A DNA stretch of 64,000 bases, from positions 1,822,326-1,886,325 of the forward strand of contig NZ_JAPELL010000001.1 of NCBI RefSeq assembly GCF_026094475.1, given 5' to 3'. This DNA is from Homoserinimonas sedimenticola. GTDB lineage: Bacteria; Actinomycetota; Actinomycetes; Actinomycetales; Microbacteriaceae. Position numbers and translations under genes: made by a program. Shown one piece after another: positions 34,241 to 43,179 of this stretch (position 1 is its first letter; each line of letters begins with the position of its first letter). Under the pieces are notes generated by a model. The model did not search any database. It saw only the letters and a list, made by a program, of their open reading frames with translations, and was not told the origin of the DNA.

Positions 34241-35831
34241 ACCAGCACAAACCGTAACCGGGGATGCGCCCGGCCGAGAGATCGTCGCCGAGCAGCCGGC
34301 GCTGCGACTCGACCGCCTCGACGCGCTGGTGCCGCCGCGAGAGGTTGTGCACCGCCGTGAGCGGCCCATAGGCGAGCCACAGGAGCGGGCCCTCGGCGCG
34401 CAGCTGCCAGGGGCTGCCGCCGATGCTGGGATGGTCGCGGCGCAGTGAGATGAGTTCGCGCGTGAGCGTCAGCAGGCTCTGCGGGTCGCCGCGCTGCGCC
34501 TCGACGTTGCGTCGGCGGTAACCGTAGCGCCCGCGTGGCTGGGCCGCATCCGTGATCCCGCTGCGCCCCTCACGGGTGAAGCCGCCGTGGCGTTCCGCGC
34601 TCCACTGCATGGGGATTCGCACGGCTTTGCGCCCCTCCGCCGCGAGGTTCTCGCCGATGCCGATCTCGTGGCCGTAGGCGAGCAGGGGCGCACCGGGCGG
34701 GGCGAAGAGCAGGCTCATGGTCATCCGCAGCTGCGCCTCGCCACGCATCATGGGCGCCCAGCCGCGACGGATGCCCCTCCCGTAGATGCGCATGTCGTCG
34801 TCGGGGGCGAAATGGTCGCGCACCTCCGCGCGGTCCTCGGGGCGCAGCTGCTCGAGGTCGAGCTCGTCGAGGTTGCGCACGAAGTTGAGCCACGTGCCAT
34901 CCGGAACCTCATCGTGCAGGCCGGCGAGGCATTCACCGAGCGGTTCCGCCGATTCGCGGGCGAGGGAGAGGAAGAGGGTGTTGTTGGCGAGGAAGTTGTA
35001 GAGGGAGTCGAAGCGCCCGCGCTCGAAGTAGGGCGGGATCGCGGACGTGGCCACGTCGGCCTCCCCCACGAGTGCGACGCCGGGCGCGCGTTCTGCGAGG
35101 TAGGAGCGCAGCGCATCCATCCGCTCGTCAAGCCGTGCGGTGCCGCCCTCGACGCCCTTGTCCTCGAAGAGGTGGGTGGCCGCATCGATGCGGAAGGCGT
35201 CGACCCCCATCGCGATCCAGAAGTCGACGACACCGAGGATCGACGCCCACACGGCGTCGTTGGCGATGCGCAGGTCGGGTTGGAAGGAGTAGAAGCGATG
35301 CCGGTACCAGGCGTCGGCGTGCCGCGAATAGCTCCAGATGCCGCGCTCCTCCTCGGGAAAGACGCTCTCCTCGGGGCTCGTCGTCGGCTCCTCGTAGGAC
35401 CACACGTAGTAGTCGTGGAAGCGGGAACCGCGGTCGGCGCGCGCCGCCTCGAACCACGGATGCTTCTCCGAGGTGTGGTGCGCGACCAGGTCGACCATGA
35501 CACGGATGCCGCGGGCGTGAGCCTCCGTCGTGAGCCGCTGGAAGTCCTCCAGGGTGCCCATGCGCGGGTCGACCCCATAGTAGTCGGTGACGTCGTAACC
35601 GTTGTCGCGCCGGGCGCTCGGGTAGAAGGGCAGGAACCAGAGGCATCCGACCCCCAACTCCTCCAGGTAGTCGAACTTCTCGATGAGCCCCGGTAGGTCG
35701 CCGAAGCCGTCGCCGTCACTGTCGCGGAAGCGGGCGACATCGATCGCGTAGAACACGGTGTCGCGCACCCAGTCGGGGGAGGTCTCGGCGCGGGCGGCCC
35801 GGCGTTCGCTGTCCGTGATCGGCGGCTCCAT
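34227..35831 (-). CDS. GH13 alpha-amylase-family enzyme, trehalose synthase-like
   Basis: A 534-residue TIM-barrel protein of glycoside hydrolase family 13. Region I is DLVAHHTSEKH, region II is VDAFRIDAATH (nucleophile Asp), and region III is LVGEADV (acid/base Glu). Region IV reads VRNLDELDLE, where trehalose synthases have RNHDEL: the conserved His is Leu, which may lower or change activity. Early segments (YAIDVARFRDSDGDGFGDLP) match TreS-like enzymes. The start at 35831 (MEPPITDSE) avoids the iron-box region. No signal peptide, so intracellular. It converges on the P450 gene with a 14-base overlap at the 3' ends. Confidence 0.8.
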   Translation of the reverse strand: MEPPITDSERRAARAETSPDWVRDTVFYAIDVARFRDSDGDGFGDLPGLIEKFDYLEELGVGCLWFLPFYPSARRDNGYDVTDYYGVDPRMGTLEDFQRLTTEAHARGIRVMVDLVAHHTSEKHPWFEAARADRGSRFHDYYVWSYEEPTTSPEESVFPEEERGIWSYSRHADAWYRHRFYSFQPDLRIANDAVWASILGVVDFWIAMGVDAFRIDAATHLFEDKGVEGGTARLDERMDALRSYLAERAPGVALVGEADVATSAIPPYFERGRFDSLYNFLANNTLFLSLARESAEPLGECLAGLHDEVPDGTWLNFVRNLDELDLEQLRPEDRAEVRDHFAPDDDMRIYGRGIRRGWAPMMRGEAQLRMTMSLLFAPPGAPLLAYGHEIGIGENLAAEGRKAVRIPMQWSAERHGGFTREGRSGITDAAQPRGRYGYRRRNVEAQRGDPQSLLTLTRELISLRRDHPSIGGSPWQLRAEGPLLWLAYGPLTAVHNLSRRHQRVEAVESQRRLLGDDLSAGRIPGYGLCWFMAE

Positions 35832-35881
35832 GCCCCGGACGCTAGGGGCCGAAGCTGGCAACTCGCGAAAAGTGCCGGGCA

Positions 35882-35895
35882 TTAGGCTTACCTAA
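35882..35895 (+). promoter_or_regulatory. IdeR/DtxR-like iron box
   Basis: TTAGGCTTACCTAA (35882-35895) matches the right two-thirds of the DtxR/IdeR consensus (TAGSCTAACCTWA) at 12 of 13 positions. It covers a possible -10 (TAGGCT) just ahead of the lipoate ligase-like gene, so repression by iron-loaded regulator is likely. Confidence 0.7.
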
Positions 35896-35913
35896 GTCGA
35901 GAAAGGGGTGCGG

Positions 35914-36963
35914 ATGCACGGGGAGTACAAGGTTCCGGGCGGCAAGCTCGTCGTGGTCGACCTCGATGTCGAGCAGGGTCGCATTGCGAACTTCCGCCTT
36001 GCGGGTGACTTCTTCCTCGAACCCGACGACGCGCTGCTCGACATCAACCGGGCCGTCGAAGGGCTGCCGCAGGACAGCGATGCCGCAACCATTGCATCCG
36101 CGGTTCGCTCCGCCCTTCCTGAGGGCGCCCAACTGCTCGGCTTCAGCCCCGAGGCGGTGGGAATCGCGGTGCGCCGCTCCCTCGCCCGCGCGAGCTCCTG
36201 GACCGACTACGACTGGCAGCTCCTGCACCCGGGCCCCATGCCGCCGCGCCTGCACCTCGCCCTCGACCAGGTGCTCACGGAGGAGGTGGGCGCGGGTCGC
36301 CGCGGGCCGACGCTGCGCGTCTGGGAGTGGAACGAGCCCGCCGTTGTCATCGGCAGTTTCCAGTCGCTGAAGAACGAGGTAGACCTCGACAACGCCAAGA
36401 AGTACGGCGTCGACGTGGTGCGGCGCATTTCGGGCGGCGGCGCCATGTTCATGGAGGCGGGCGGCATCATCACCTGGTCGCTCTATGTGCCGGGTGACCT
36501 CGTGCAGGGGCTGACCTTCGCCGACTCCTACGCCTTCCTCGATGAGTGGGCGATCACGGCGCTCAAGTCGCTCGGCATCGATGCCAGCTACCAGCCGCTC
36601 AACGACATCACGAGCCCCCAGGGCAAGATCGGCGGGGCCGCACAGAAGCGCCTCGGCAACGGGGCCGTGCTGCACCACGTGACCATGAGCTACGACATGG
36701 ACCGCGACCGCATGGTAGAGGTGCTGCGCATCGGCCGCGAGAAGATGAGCGACAAGGGCACGACGAGCGCCAACAAGCGAGTCGACCCGCTCAAGGCGCA
36801 GACGGGGCTCAGTCGGGAGGAGATCATCGAGCGGATGCTCGGAACCTTCCGCACTCTCTACGGGCTCACGCCGGGCGAAATCACGCCCGAGGAGCTCGCG
36901 CGGGCCGAGGCGCTGGTGGAGGAGAAGTTCGCAACGGACGCGTGGCTGCAACGGGTCCCGTGA
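35914..36963 (+). CDS. Lipoate/biotin A/B protein ligase family protein
   Basis: A 349-residue protein. Residues 1-100 form the accessory C-domain-like module (GEYKVPGGKLVVVDLDVE, DFFLEPDDALLDIN), here placed at the N-terminus. The LplA/LipB catalytic domain follows, with RRISGGGAMFMEAGG for lipoyl-AMP binding and the Lys of GKIGGAAQKR. It should attach lipoate or a similar acyl group to E2 or GcvH proteins. It lies under an iron box and is coupled by GTGA overlap to haem/siderophore transport genes, an unusual setting that hints at a role tied to iron. ATG 35914 follows AAAGGGG. Confidence 0.8.
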   Translation: MHGEYKVPGGKLVVVDLDVEQGRIANFRLAGDFFLEPDDALLDINRAVEGLPQDSDAATIASAVRSALPEGAQLLGFSPEAVGIAVRRSLARASSWTDYDWQLLHPGPMPPRLHLALDQVLTEEVGAGRRGPTLRVWEWNEPAVVIGSFQSLKNEVDLDNAKKYGVDVVRRISGGGAMFMEAGGIITWSLYVPGDLVQGLTFADSYAFLDEWAITALKSLGIDASYQPLNDITSPQGKIGGAAQKRLGNGAVLHHVTMSYDMDRDRMVEVLRIGREKMSDKGTTSANKRVDPLKAQTGLSREEIIERMLGTFRTLYGLTPGEITPEELARAEALVEEKFATDAWLQRVP

Positions 36964-38012
36964 CGGGGGCGGCGCATCCCCGCAAGCGGTCCCTCACCCT
37001 GGCGGCCGTCCTCGGCGCGGCCCTCGTCGGGGGTGTCGTGCTGTCGGCCATGGTGGGCCAGCTGCCCGTCACACCGCAGGAGGTCGTCGGCGGCATCCTG
37101 CGTGGCCTTGGTATCGAGACGACCTGGGCCTCGGATGACCCCGTCATTGACGCGACCCTCTGGGCGGTGCGCTTCCCCCGCCTCGTGATGGGCCTTGTCG
37201 TGGGCGCGGCCCTCGCGGTCGCGGGCGCCGTCATGCAGGCCATCTTCGGCAATCCTCTCGCCGAGCCCGGCGTCGTCGGGGTCTCGTCCGGCGCGGCCCT
37301 CGGCGCGGCGGCCGCGATCGTCTTCGGGCTCACGGCCCTCGGCGGCTGGGCGGTCGCCCTCCTCGCCTTCCTGGGGGGCCTGCTCGCGGTGCTCCTCGTC
37401 TACTTCGTGTCGCGGGCGTCCGGGCGCACGGAGGTCGTGACGCTGCTGCTGACCGGCATCGCGATCAACGCCTTCGCGGGCGCCGGGCTCGCGCTGCTCA
37501 TGTTTCTGGGAGACACCTCGAGCCGCGAGCAGATCGTCTTCTGGCAGCTCGGCTCCATGAACGGCGCGCGCTGGCCCGAGGTGGGCATCGTCGCGGTCGT
37601 CGCGCTCGCCGGATGCGCGGTCGCGCTGTTCCTCGCCCGGCGCTACGACCTTCTCGCGCTCGGTGAGCGGGCCGCCCGCCACCTCGGGGTCGACGTCGAG
37701 CTCCTGCGCGTCGTGTCGATCGTGCTCGTCGCCCTGCTCACGGGGGTGGCGGTGGCATTCTGCGGCATCATCGCCTTCGTCGGGCTCGTCGTGCCGCACA
37801 TCATCCGCATGGCGATCGGGCCGGCCCATCGCCCCCTGATCCTCGCGAGTGCGATCGGCGGCGGCGTGCTGCTCGTCTTCGCCGACGTGCTCGCCCGCAC
37901 GCTCATCGCGGGGGCCGACCTGCCGATCGGCATGCTCACGTCGCTCGTCGGCGGGCCATTCTTTTTCTACCTGCTCTACCGCGCCCGCAAGCAGAGCGGA
38001 GGCTGGGCATGA
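36960..38012 (+). CDS. FecCD-family iron/haem ABC transporter permease (HmuU-like)
   Basis: A 350-residue permease with about 10 membrane helices. It has the family motifs RFPRLVMGLVVGAALAVAGA, QAIFGNPLAEPGVVGVSSGA and the late GVVLVFAD-like GGGVLLVFADVLART. The segment FWQLGSMNGARW is typical of HmuU-like proteins that move haem or siderophores. The start overlaps the upstream stop (GTGA), and its stop overlaps the ATPase gene (ATGA). No substrate-binding protein is encoded with it, so that partner must lie elsewhere. Iron repression is likely from the box at 35882. Confidence 0.9.
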   Translation: MTGAAHPRKRSLTLAAVLGAALVGGVVLSAMVGQLPVTPQEVVGGILRGLGIETTWASDDPVIDATLWAVRFPRLVMGLVVGAALAVAGAVMQAIFGNPLAEPGVVGVSSGAALGAAAAIVFGLTALGGWAVALLAFLGGLLAVLLVYFVSRASGRTEVVTLLLTGIAINAFAGAGLALLMFLGDTSSREQIVFWQLGSMNGARWPEVGIVAVVALAGCAVALFLARRYDLLALGERAARHLGVDVELLRVVSIVLVALLTGVAVAFCGIIAFVGLVVPHIIRMAIGPAHRPLILASAIGGGVLLVFADVLARTLIAGADLPIGMLTSLVGGPFFFYLLYRARKQSGGWA

Positions 38013-38812
38013 CGCCGACGAAGGTGCGCGTCGAGGCGCGAGACGTCACGGTGCACGTGGGGGAGTTGCGCATCCTCGACGACGTGAGCGTCTCGATCGC
38101 TGCGGGGGAGGTGCTCGCGCTCGTCGGACCCAACGGTGCCGGCAAGTCGACCCTGCTCGGAGTGCTCGCGGGCGACCGGCGGCCCGACCGCGGCGAGGTG
38201 CTCTACGACGGGCGGCCCGCGCGCGAGTGCTCGCACCTCGAGCTGGCGCGCCGCAGGGCCGTGCTCACGCAGGAGAACACCGTCAGCTTTCCCTTCCGCG
38301 CCCTCGAGGTCGTCGAGATGGGTCGTAGCCCGTGGGGTCGCTCGGGTGACCCCGAAGCGGATCGCACCGCGGTTGCCGCGGCCGTTGCGGCGACGGATGT
38401 CACGCACCTCCTCGACCGTCGGTACACGGCGCTCTCGGGCGGCGAGAAGGCCCGCGTCTCCCTCGCCCGAGTCCTCGCGCAGCAGACCGACATCGTGTAC
38501 CTCGACGAGCCGACCGCGGCGCTCGACCTGCGGCACCAGGAGGATGTCATGCGCACGGCGCGAGTGCTGGCATCCGAGGGGAAGGCCGTCGTGGTCGTGC
38601 TGCACGACCTCTCCCTCGCGGGGGCCTACGCCGACCGCATCGCCCTGCTCGCGCGGGGCCGCATGGTGACGATCGGCGCGCCCGAGGAGGTACTCACGGC
38701 CGACATCGTCGGGGATGCGTACGGGCTCGAGGTGCAGGTGATCCCGCAGCCGGGCACGGGGCGGCCGCTCGTGCTGCCGGTGCGGCATCCGGGAGGATTG
38801 TCACGTGACTGA
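38009..38812 (+). CDS. Haem/iron ABC transporter ATP-binding protein (HmuV-like)
   Basis: A 267-residue ABC ATPase. Walker A is GPNGAGKST (near residue 45), the signature is LSGGEKARVSLAR, Walker B is IVYLDEPTAALDL, and the switch His is in VVVLHDLSLA. EVVEMGRSPWGRSG is typical of HmuV/FecE proteins. It powers the permease at 36960. Its 3' end overlaps the start of the DNA methyltransferase gene by 8 bases, extending the operon. Confidence 0.95.
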   Translation: MTPTKVRVEARDVTVHVGELRILDDVSVSIAAGEVLALVGPNGAGKSTLLGVLAGDRRPDRGEVLYDGRPARECSHLELARRRAVLTQENTVSFPFRALEVVEMGRSPWGRSGDPEADRTAVAAAVAATDVTHLLDRRYTALSGGEKARVSLARVLAQQTDIVYLDEPTAALDLRHQEDVMRTARVLASEGKAVVVVLHDLSLAGAYADRIALLARGRMVTIGAPEEVLTADIVGDAYGLEVQVIPQPGTGRPLVLPVRHPGGLSRD

Positions 38813-39662
38813 GTCGTGGACGCCCGAATCGCCCAACCTCGTCATCCACGGCGACAACCTCGACGTGATTGCGGCGCTGCCCGACGCATCCTTCACCCTC
38901 GTCTACCTCGACCCGCCCTTCAACACGGGCCGGAGCCAGCGACGACAGTCGACGACGAGCGTGCGCAGTGCATCCGGAGGCAACGCGGGGTTCAAAGGGG
39001 TGCAGTATGAGCGCATCCGTGGTGACCTCATGAGCTACGACGACACCTTCGAGGACTACTGGTCGTTCCTGGAGCCGCGGCTGACGGAGGCGTGGCGGCT
39101 GCTCACCGACGACGGCACGCTCTACCTGCACCTCGACTACCGGGAGGCGCACTACGCCAAGGTGCTGCTGGATGCACTCTTCGGCCGCGAATGCTTCCTC
39201 AACGAGATCATCTGGGCCTACGACTATGGCGCCAAGTCGAAGCGGCGCTGGCCGACCAAGCACGACACGATCCTCGTCTACGTCAAAGACCCGCAGCGCT
39301 ACCACTTCGACTCGGAGGCTGTCGACCGCGAGCCTTATATGGCGCCCGGTCTGGTGACGCCCGAGAAGGCGGAGCGCGGCAAACTGCCGACGGATGTCTG
39401 GTGGCACACGATCGTGTCGCCGACCGGCAGCGAGAAAACCGGCTACCCGACGCAGAAGCCTGCGGGCATCCTGCGGCGCATCGTGCAGGCCTCGTCGCGC
39501 GAAGGGGACTGGGTGCTCGACTTCTTCGCGGGCTCCGGCACGACGGGGGCTGTTGCGGGGGCGCTCGGCCGACGTTTCGTGCTGGTCGACCGCAGCGCGG
39601 AGTCGATCGACGTGATCACGGCGCGGCTCGAGGCAGCCGGCATCCGCTTCGAAAGCCGCTGA
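38805..39662 (+). CDS. DNA methyltransferase, beta-class adenine/N4-cytosine type (orphan)
   Basis: A 285-residue site-specific methyltransferase. Motif IV (DPPFNTGRS) is near residue 36 and motif I (FAGSGTTGAV), which binds S-adenosylmethionine, is near residue 240. This order is that of beta-class amino-methyltransferases. The middle carries the target-recognition part. No restriction endonuclease gene is adjacent, so it is an orphan. It shares 8 bases with the hmuV-like gene and so probably its iron control. Target sequence is unknown. Confidence 0.9.
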   Translation: MTESWTPESPNLVIHGDNLDVIAALPDASFTLVYLDPPFNTGRSQRRQSTTSVRSASGGNAGFKGVQYERIRGDLMSYDDTFEDYWSFLEPRLTEAWRLLTDDGTLYLHLDYREAHYAKVLLDALFGRECFLNEIIWAYDYGAKSKRRWPTKHDTILVYVKDPQRYHFDSEAVDREPYMAPGLVTPEKAERGKLPTDVWWHTIVSPTGSEKTGYPTQKPAGILRRIVQASSREGDWVLDFFAGSGTTGAVAGALGRRFVLVDRSAESIDVITARLEAAGIRFESR

Positions 39663-39706
39663 CCGGCGGATGCTACGGGATCGGGGATGCTGCGACATCC
39701 GTGCGA

Positions 39707-40717
39707 TCAGACGGAGGCGCGCTCCACGAGCGAGGTCGGGATGATGGTCGTGCGGGGCACGTCCTGCCCGTCGATGAGGCGCAGCAGCACGTCCGCCATG
39801 GTGGAGCCCTGCCGTACGGAGGGCTGATCGACCGTCGTGAGCGGTGGCAGTGCGTTCTGCGCGAAGTAGTCGTTGTCGATGCTGACGATGCCGACATCCT
39901 CGGGCACGCGCAGGCCCGCCTCCCGCAGGGCGATGAGAGCGCCGGATGCCATCTGGGCGCTCGCCGCGAAGACTCCGTCGAAGGGTTCGTCCCGGGCGAG
40001 GAGCCGCCGCATCGCCGCCTCCCCGCTCGGCGGGGTGAAGTCGCCCTCCTCGTGCAGGTCGGCGGGCAGGCCTGCAGCAGCGAGCGCCTGCCGCCACCCC
40101 TCGAGCCGGTCGAGCCCTGACGCCATATCGTGGGGTCCGCTGATGGTCGCGATGCGCGTCTTGCCTCGCCGCACCAGATACTCGGTCGCCGACCGCGCCG
40201 CGGCAACGTTGTCGACGTCGACGTAGTAGGCGTCGTCGCTCATGGGTCGCCCGCCGAAGACAACAGGCATGCGGCGGGAGAGTTGCACGTAGGCCTGGTC
40301 GTCGCTGTGGTGCGAGAGAATGAGCGCCCCGTCGACGTTGCCGCCCTGCAGGTAGCGGCGCGTCTTCTCCGACTCGGTCTCCGACGCGATGAGCAGGCTG
40401 AGGGTGTAGTCGGTGGAGGCGAGGTGCATCGCAACGCCCTGGATGACGGATGCGAAATACGGGTCGGCGAAGAACTTGGCCGTGTTCTCAGGGATGACGA
40501 GGGCTATCGCGTGCGTGCGCCGACTGGCGAGCGATCGCGCTGCGCGGTTGGGCACATAACCGAGCTTGTCGATCGCGGTCGTGACGGCCGTGATGACATC
40601 GGCCGTGACATTCGGGCTGCCGTTGACGACCCTGGAGACGGTCGAGCGGGAGACGCCTGCTGCCCGCGCGACCTCCTCGAGGGTGGGGGCTCCCGCGCGT
40701 TCGACGTCGAGGGTCAC
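39707..40717 (-). CDS. LacI-family regulator of cellobiose utilisation (CelR/CebR-like)
   Basis: A 336-residue LacI repressor. The helix-turn-helix is TLEEVARAAGVSRSTVSRVV with the hinge NGSPNVTADV, followed by the effector domain (FGGRPMSDDAYYVDVDNV, VSIDNDYFAQNALPPLTTVD). It is the last gene of the operon encoding a cellobiose-type ABC transporter and beta-glucosidase. Exact copies of the CelR/CebR operator (TGGGAGCGCTCCCA) lie upstream of the operon at 45633 and 45658. Cellobiose as inducer is inferred from those operators. Confidence 0.85.
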   Translation of the reverse strand: MTLDVERAGAPTLEEVARAAGVSRSTVSRVVNGSPNVTADVITAVTTAIDKLGYVPNRAARSLASRRTHAIALVIPENTAKFFADPYFASVIQGVAMHLASTDYTLSLLIASETESEKTRRYLQGGNVDGALILSHHSDDQAYVQLSRRMPVVFGGRPMSDDAYYVDVDNVAAARSATEYLVRRGKTRIATISGPHDMASGLDRLEGWRQALAAAGLPADLHEEGDFTPPSGEAAMRRLLARDEPFDGVFAASAQMASGALIALREAGLRVPEDVGIVSIDNDYFAQNALPPLTTVDQPSVRQGSTMADVLLRLIDGQDVPRTTIIPTSLVERASV

Positions 40718-40756
40718 GCTCGCCCTCCTCCTGCCGGTTGTCGTGTGCGCTCCAGT

Positions 40757-42190
40757 CTAGGCATGCACGCGGGCGTGCTCGGCGATGACGGCGGCGTAGA
40801 GGTGGCCGCTGTCTTTGACGGTGCGCTCCTGCGTCTCGTAGTCGACGTGCACGATGCCGAAGCGCTTCTCGTAGCCCCACGCCCACTCGAAGTTGTCGAG
40901 CAGAGACCAGACGAAGTAGCCCCGCACATCTGCACCTTCGGCGACGGCGGCGCGCACGGCGTCGAGGTGGGCGCGCAGGAAGTCGGTGCGCTCGACGTCG
41001 GCGACGCGGCCCTCCACGACCTCGTCGCCGTCGTAGGCGGAGCCGTTCTCAGTGACATACAGGGGCGGCAGGGCCGGGTATTCGCGACCGAGCCGCACGA
41101 GCAGGGTGCGCAGGCCGTCGGGGTTGACCTCCCAGCCCATCGCGGTGCGGGGTAGGCCGCGGCTCGGGAAGGTGAGGTGCTCCGAGCCGGGGAAGGGGGA
41201 GGACTTGGGGCGCGGAGTCGGCTGCAGGCCGGGCGGGGTGCCGGGGGGCAGCGGATGCCCGCTGACGTTGTCGTCGTGGTAGTGGTTGACGCCGAGGAAG
41301 TCGAGGGGCGCCGAGATCACGTCGAGGTCGCCGGGCTGGATGCGCTCGGCGAGGCCAAGGTCGCGGACGTCGTCGAGCAGGTCGGCCGGGTAGGCGCCGA
41401 GCAGCATCGGCTCAAGGAACATCCGGTTCCATAGGGCGTCGAGCCGGCGTGCGGCATCCAGGTCGACGGGGTCGCTGGGGTCGTTCGGCACGGCGTTGGT
41501 GAGGTTGAGTGTGATGCCGACGCGGATGTCACGGCTCTCCTGCGCGGCAAGCTCCCGCAGGGCGCGCGTCGCCAGCCCGTGCCCGAGGTGCTGGTGGTGC
41601 ACGGCGGCGAGGGCCGCCCCCGGATCCTGCAGGCCGGGGGCGTGCTCCCCGCCCGCGTAGCCGATGAGAGACGAGCAGAGCGGCTCGTTGAAGGTCGTCC
41701 AGTGGGTGACCCGGTCGCCCAGCACGTCGTAGACGGCGGTCGCGTAGTCGCGGAAGCGGTACGCGGTGTCGCGGTCGGCCCAGCCGCCCTTCTCCTGCAC
41801 GGCCTGCGGCAGGTCCCAGTGGTACAGGGTCAGCCAGGGCAGGATGCCTGCCTCGAGCAGTTCGTCAACAAGACGGCTGTAGAAGGCGAGCCCTTGCTTG
41901 TTGATCTCGCGGTCCCCGGGCTTGATGCGCGCCCAGCTGGTGGAGAAACGGTAGGACTGTAGGCCCAGGCGCTTCATGAGGGCGACGTCCTGCGGCATCC
42001 GGTGGTAGTGGTCGACCGCGATCTCGGGGGTGTCGCCGCCCGCGACGGCGCCCGGCACGCGCGCGAAGGCGTCCCAGATGGAGTCCTCCTTGCCGTCCTC
42101 GTGGGCGGCGCCCTCGATCTGGGCGGCGGCGGTCGCCGAGCCCCAGAGGAAGTCCCGGGGGAGGCTGTCGAGTTCGAGTTGCTGAGGCAC
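40757..42190 (-). CDS. bglC: GH1 beta-glucosidase
   Basis: A 477-residue family 1 glycoside hydrolase. The acid/base Glu is in TTFNEPLCSS (near residue 170) and the nucleophile Glu in LYVTENGSAYD (near residue 380). The N-terminal FLWGSATAAAQIEGA and the LYHWDLPQAV segment are family hallmarks. It hydrolyses beta-linked glucosides such as cellobiose inside the cell; there is no signal peptide. The GTG start overlaps the permease stop by 1 base (TAGTG). Positioned after the transporter genes, it degrades the imported sugar. Confidence 0.95.
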   Translation of the reverse strand: MPQQLELDSLPRDFLWGSATAAAQIEGAAHEDGKEDSIWDAFARVPGAVAGGDTPEIAVDHYHRMPQDVALMKRLGLQSYRFSTSWARIKPGDREINKQGLAFYSRLVDELLEAGILPWLTLYHWDLPQAVQEKGGWADRDTAYRFRDYATAVYDVLGDRVTHWTTFNEPLCSSLIGYAGGEHAPGLQDPGAALAAVHHQHLGHGLATRALRELAAQESRDIRVGITLNLTNAVPNDPSDPVDLDAARRLDALWNRMFLEPMLLGAYPADLLDDVRDLGLAERIQPGDLDVISAPLDFLGVNHYHDDNVSGHPLPPGTPPGLQPTPRPKSSPFPGSEHLTFPSRGLPRTAMGWEVNPDGLRTLLVRLGREYPALPPLYVTENGSAYDGDEVVEGRVADVERTDFLRAHLDAVRAAVAEGADVRGYFVWSLLDNFEWAWGYEKRFGIVHVDYETQERTVKDSGHLYAAVIAEHARVHA

Positions 42191-43179
42191 TAGCCCTTCA
42201 CTGCTCCTTGCATGATTCCTGAGATGAGCTGCTTGCCCGCGATGAGGAAGAGCACGAGCAGCGGGAGGGTCGAGAGGATCGCACCTGTGAGCACGATCGA
42301 GAAGTCCACGTAATAACCAGACTGCAGTTGCCCGAGAGCCACCTGAAGGGTGGGGTTGTTGGGCAGCACGAGCATGGGCCAGAGGTAGTCGGTCCAGGCG
42401 GTCATGAACGTGAAGAGGCCGAGGATCGCCATGGCGGGGCGGGCGGCAGGCAGGCCGACGTTGAGGAAGGTCGTGATCATGTTGGCGCCGTCGACGCGGG
42501 CCGCCTCGATGAGCTCGTCGGGAATGACATCCACCAGGTACTGGCGCATGAAGAACACGCCGAAGGCCGTCACGAGGGTCGGCACGATCACGGCGCCCAG
42601 CTCGCCCGTCCAGCCCCACTGCCGCATGAGGATGAAGAGCGGGATGATGCCGAGCTGGGTGGGGATGGCCATGGTTGCGATGACGGCGACCATGAGGCCG
42701 TTGCGGCCACGGAAGCGCAGCTTGGCGAAGGCGTAGCCGGCGAGGGTCGCGAAGGTCACGACCGAGATCGTGATGACGGAGGAGACGATGAGGCTGTTGG
42801 CGAGCGCCTGCCAGAAGGGGATCGCATCGAAGACCTGGGCGGCGTTGCTCCAGAAGTTGCCGCCGGGGATGAGGGGCGGCCACGCCGACCCGAGGGCCTG
42901 GTTGTCACGCGAGCCGATGACGAACGACCACCAGAAGGGGTAGGCGGAGCCGAAGAGCACGACGCCGAGGATCGCGTAGACGAACCAGCCGGGCCTGCGG
43001 TCGATGCCGAGCCCGCCGCGGCGACGGCGGCGCGGCGTGGTCGTCTCGGGGGCGTACGGCTCGTGGGGTGCGTTCACGGGGGCCGCGACATCCTCGTGTT
43101 GCTCGGGGGCGGTGCGGATGCTCTGTGCTGATCGGATGCTCTGTGCTGATCGGATGCTCTGTGCTGATCGGATGCTCAT
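42190..43179 (-). CDS. cebG: Carbohydrate ABC transporter permease (CebG/MalG-like)
   Basis: A 329-residue permease with six membrane helices. The EAA loop is ELIEAARVDGANMITTFLNV, the contact site for the ATPase. A proline-rich cytoplasmic N-terminus of about 60 residues holds three copies of SIRSAQ encoded by 18-bp direct repeats. With CebF (43176) it forms the membrane pore of the cellobiose importer; the ATPase is presumably the shared MsiK, encoded elsewhere. A 4-base overlap links it to cebF. Confidence 0.9.
   Translation of the reverse strand: MSIRSAQSIRSAQSIRSAQSIRTAPEQHEDVAAPVNAPHEPYAPETTTPRRRRRGGLGIDRRPGWFVYAILGVVLFGSAYPFWWSFVIGSRDNQALGSAWPPLIPGGNFWSNAAQVFDAIPFWQALANSLIVSSVITISVVTFATLAGYAFAKLRFRGRNGLMVAVIATMAIPTQLGIIPLFILMRQWGWTGELGAVIVPTLVTAFGVFFMRQYLVDVIPDELIEAARVDGANMITTFLNVGLPAARPAMAILGLFTFMTAWTDYLWPMLVLPNNPTLQVALGQLQSGYYVDFSIVLTGAILSTLPLLVLFLIAGKQLISGIMQGAVKG
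43115..43177 (-). repeat. In-frame 18-bp tandem repeat in the cebG N-terminus
   Basis: Three and a half copies of CGGATGCTCTGTGCTGAT (units at 43115, 43133, 43151, partial at 43169). They encode repeats of SIRSAQ at the start of the permease. Unit length is a multiple of 3, so gain or loss changes length but not frame. Confidence 0.9.
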
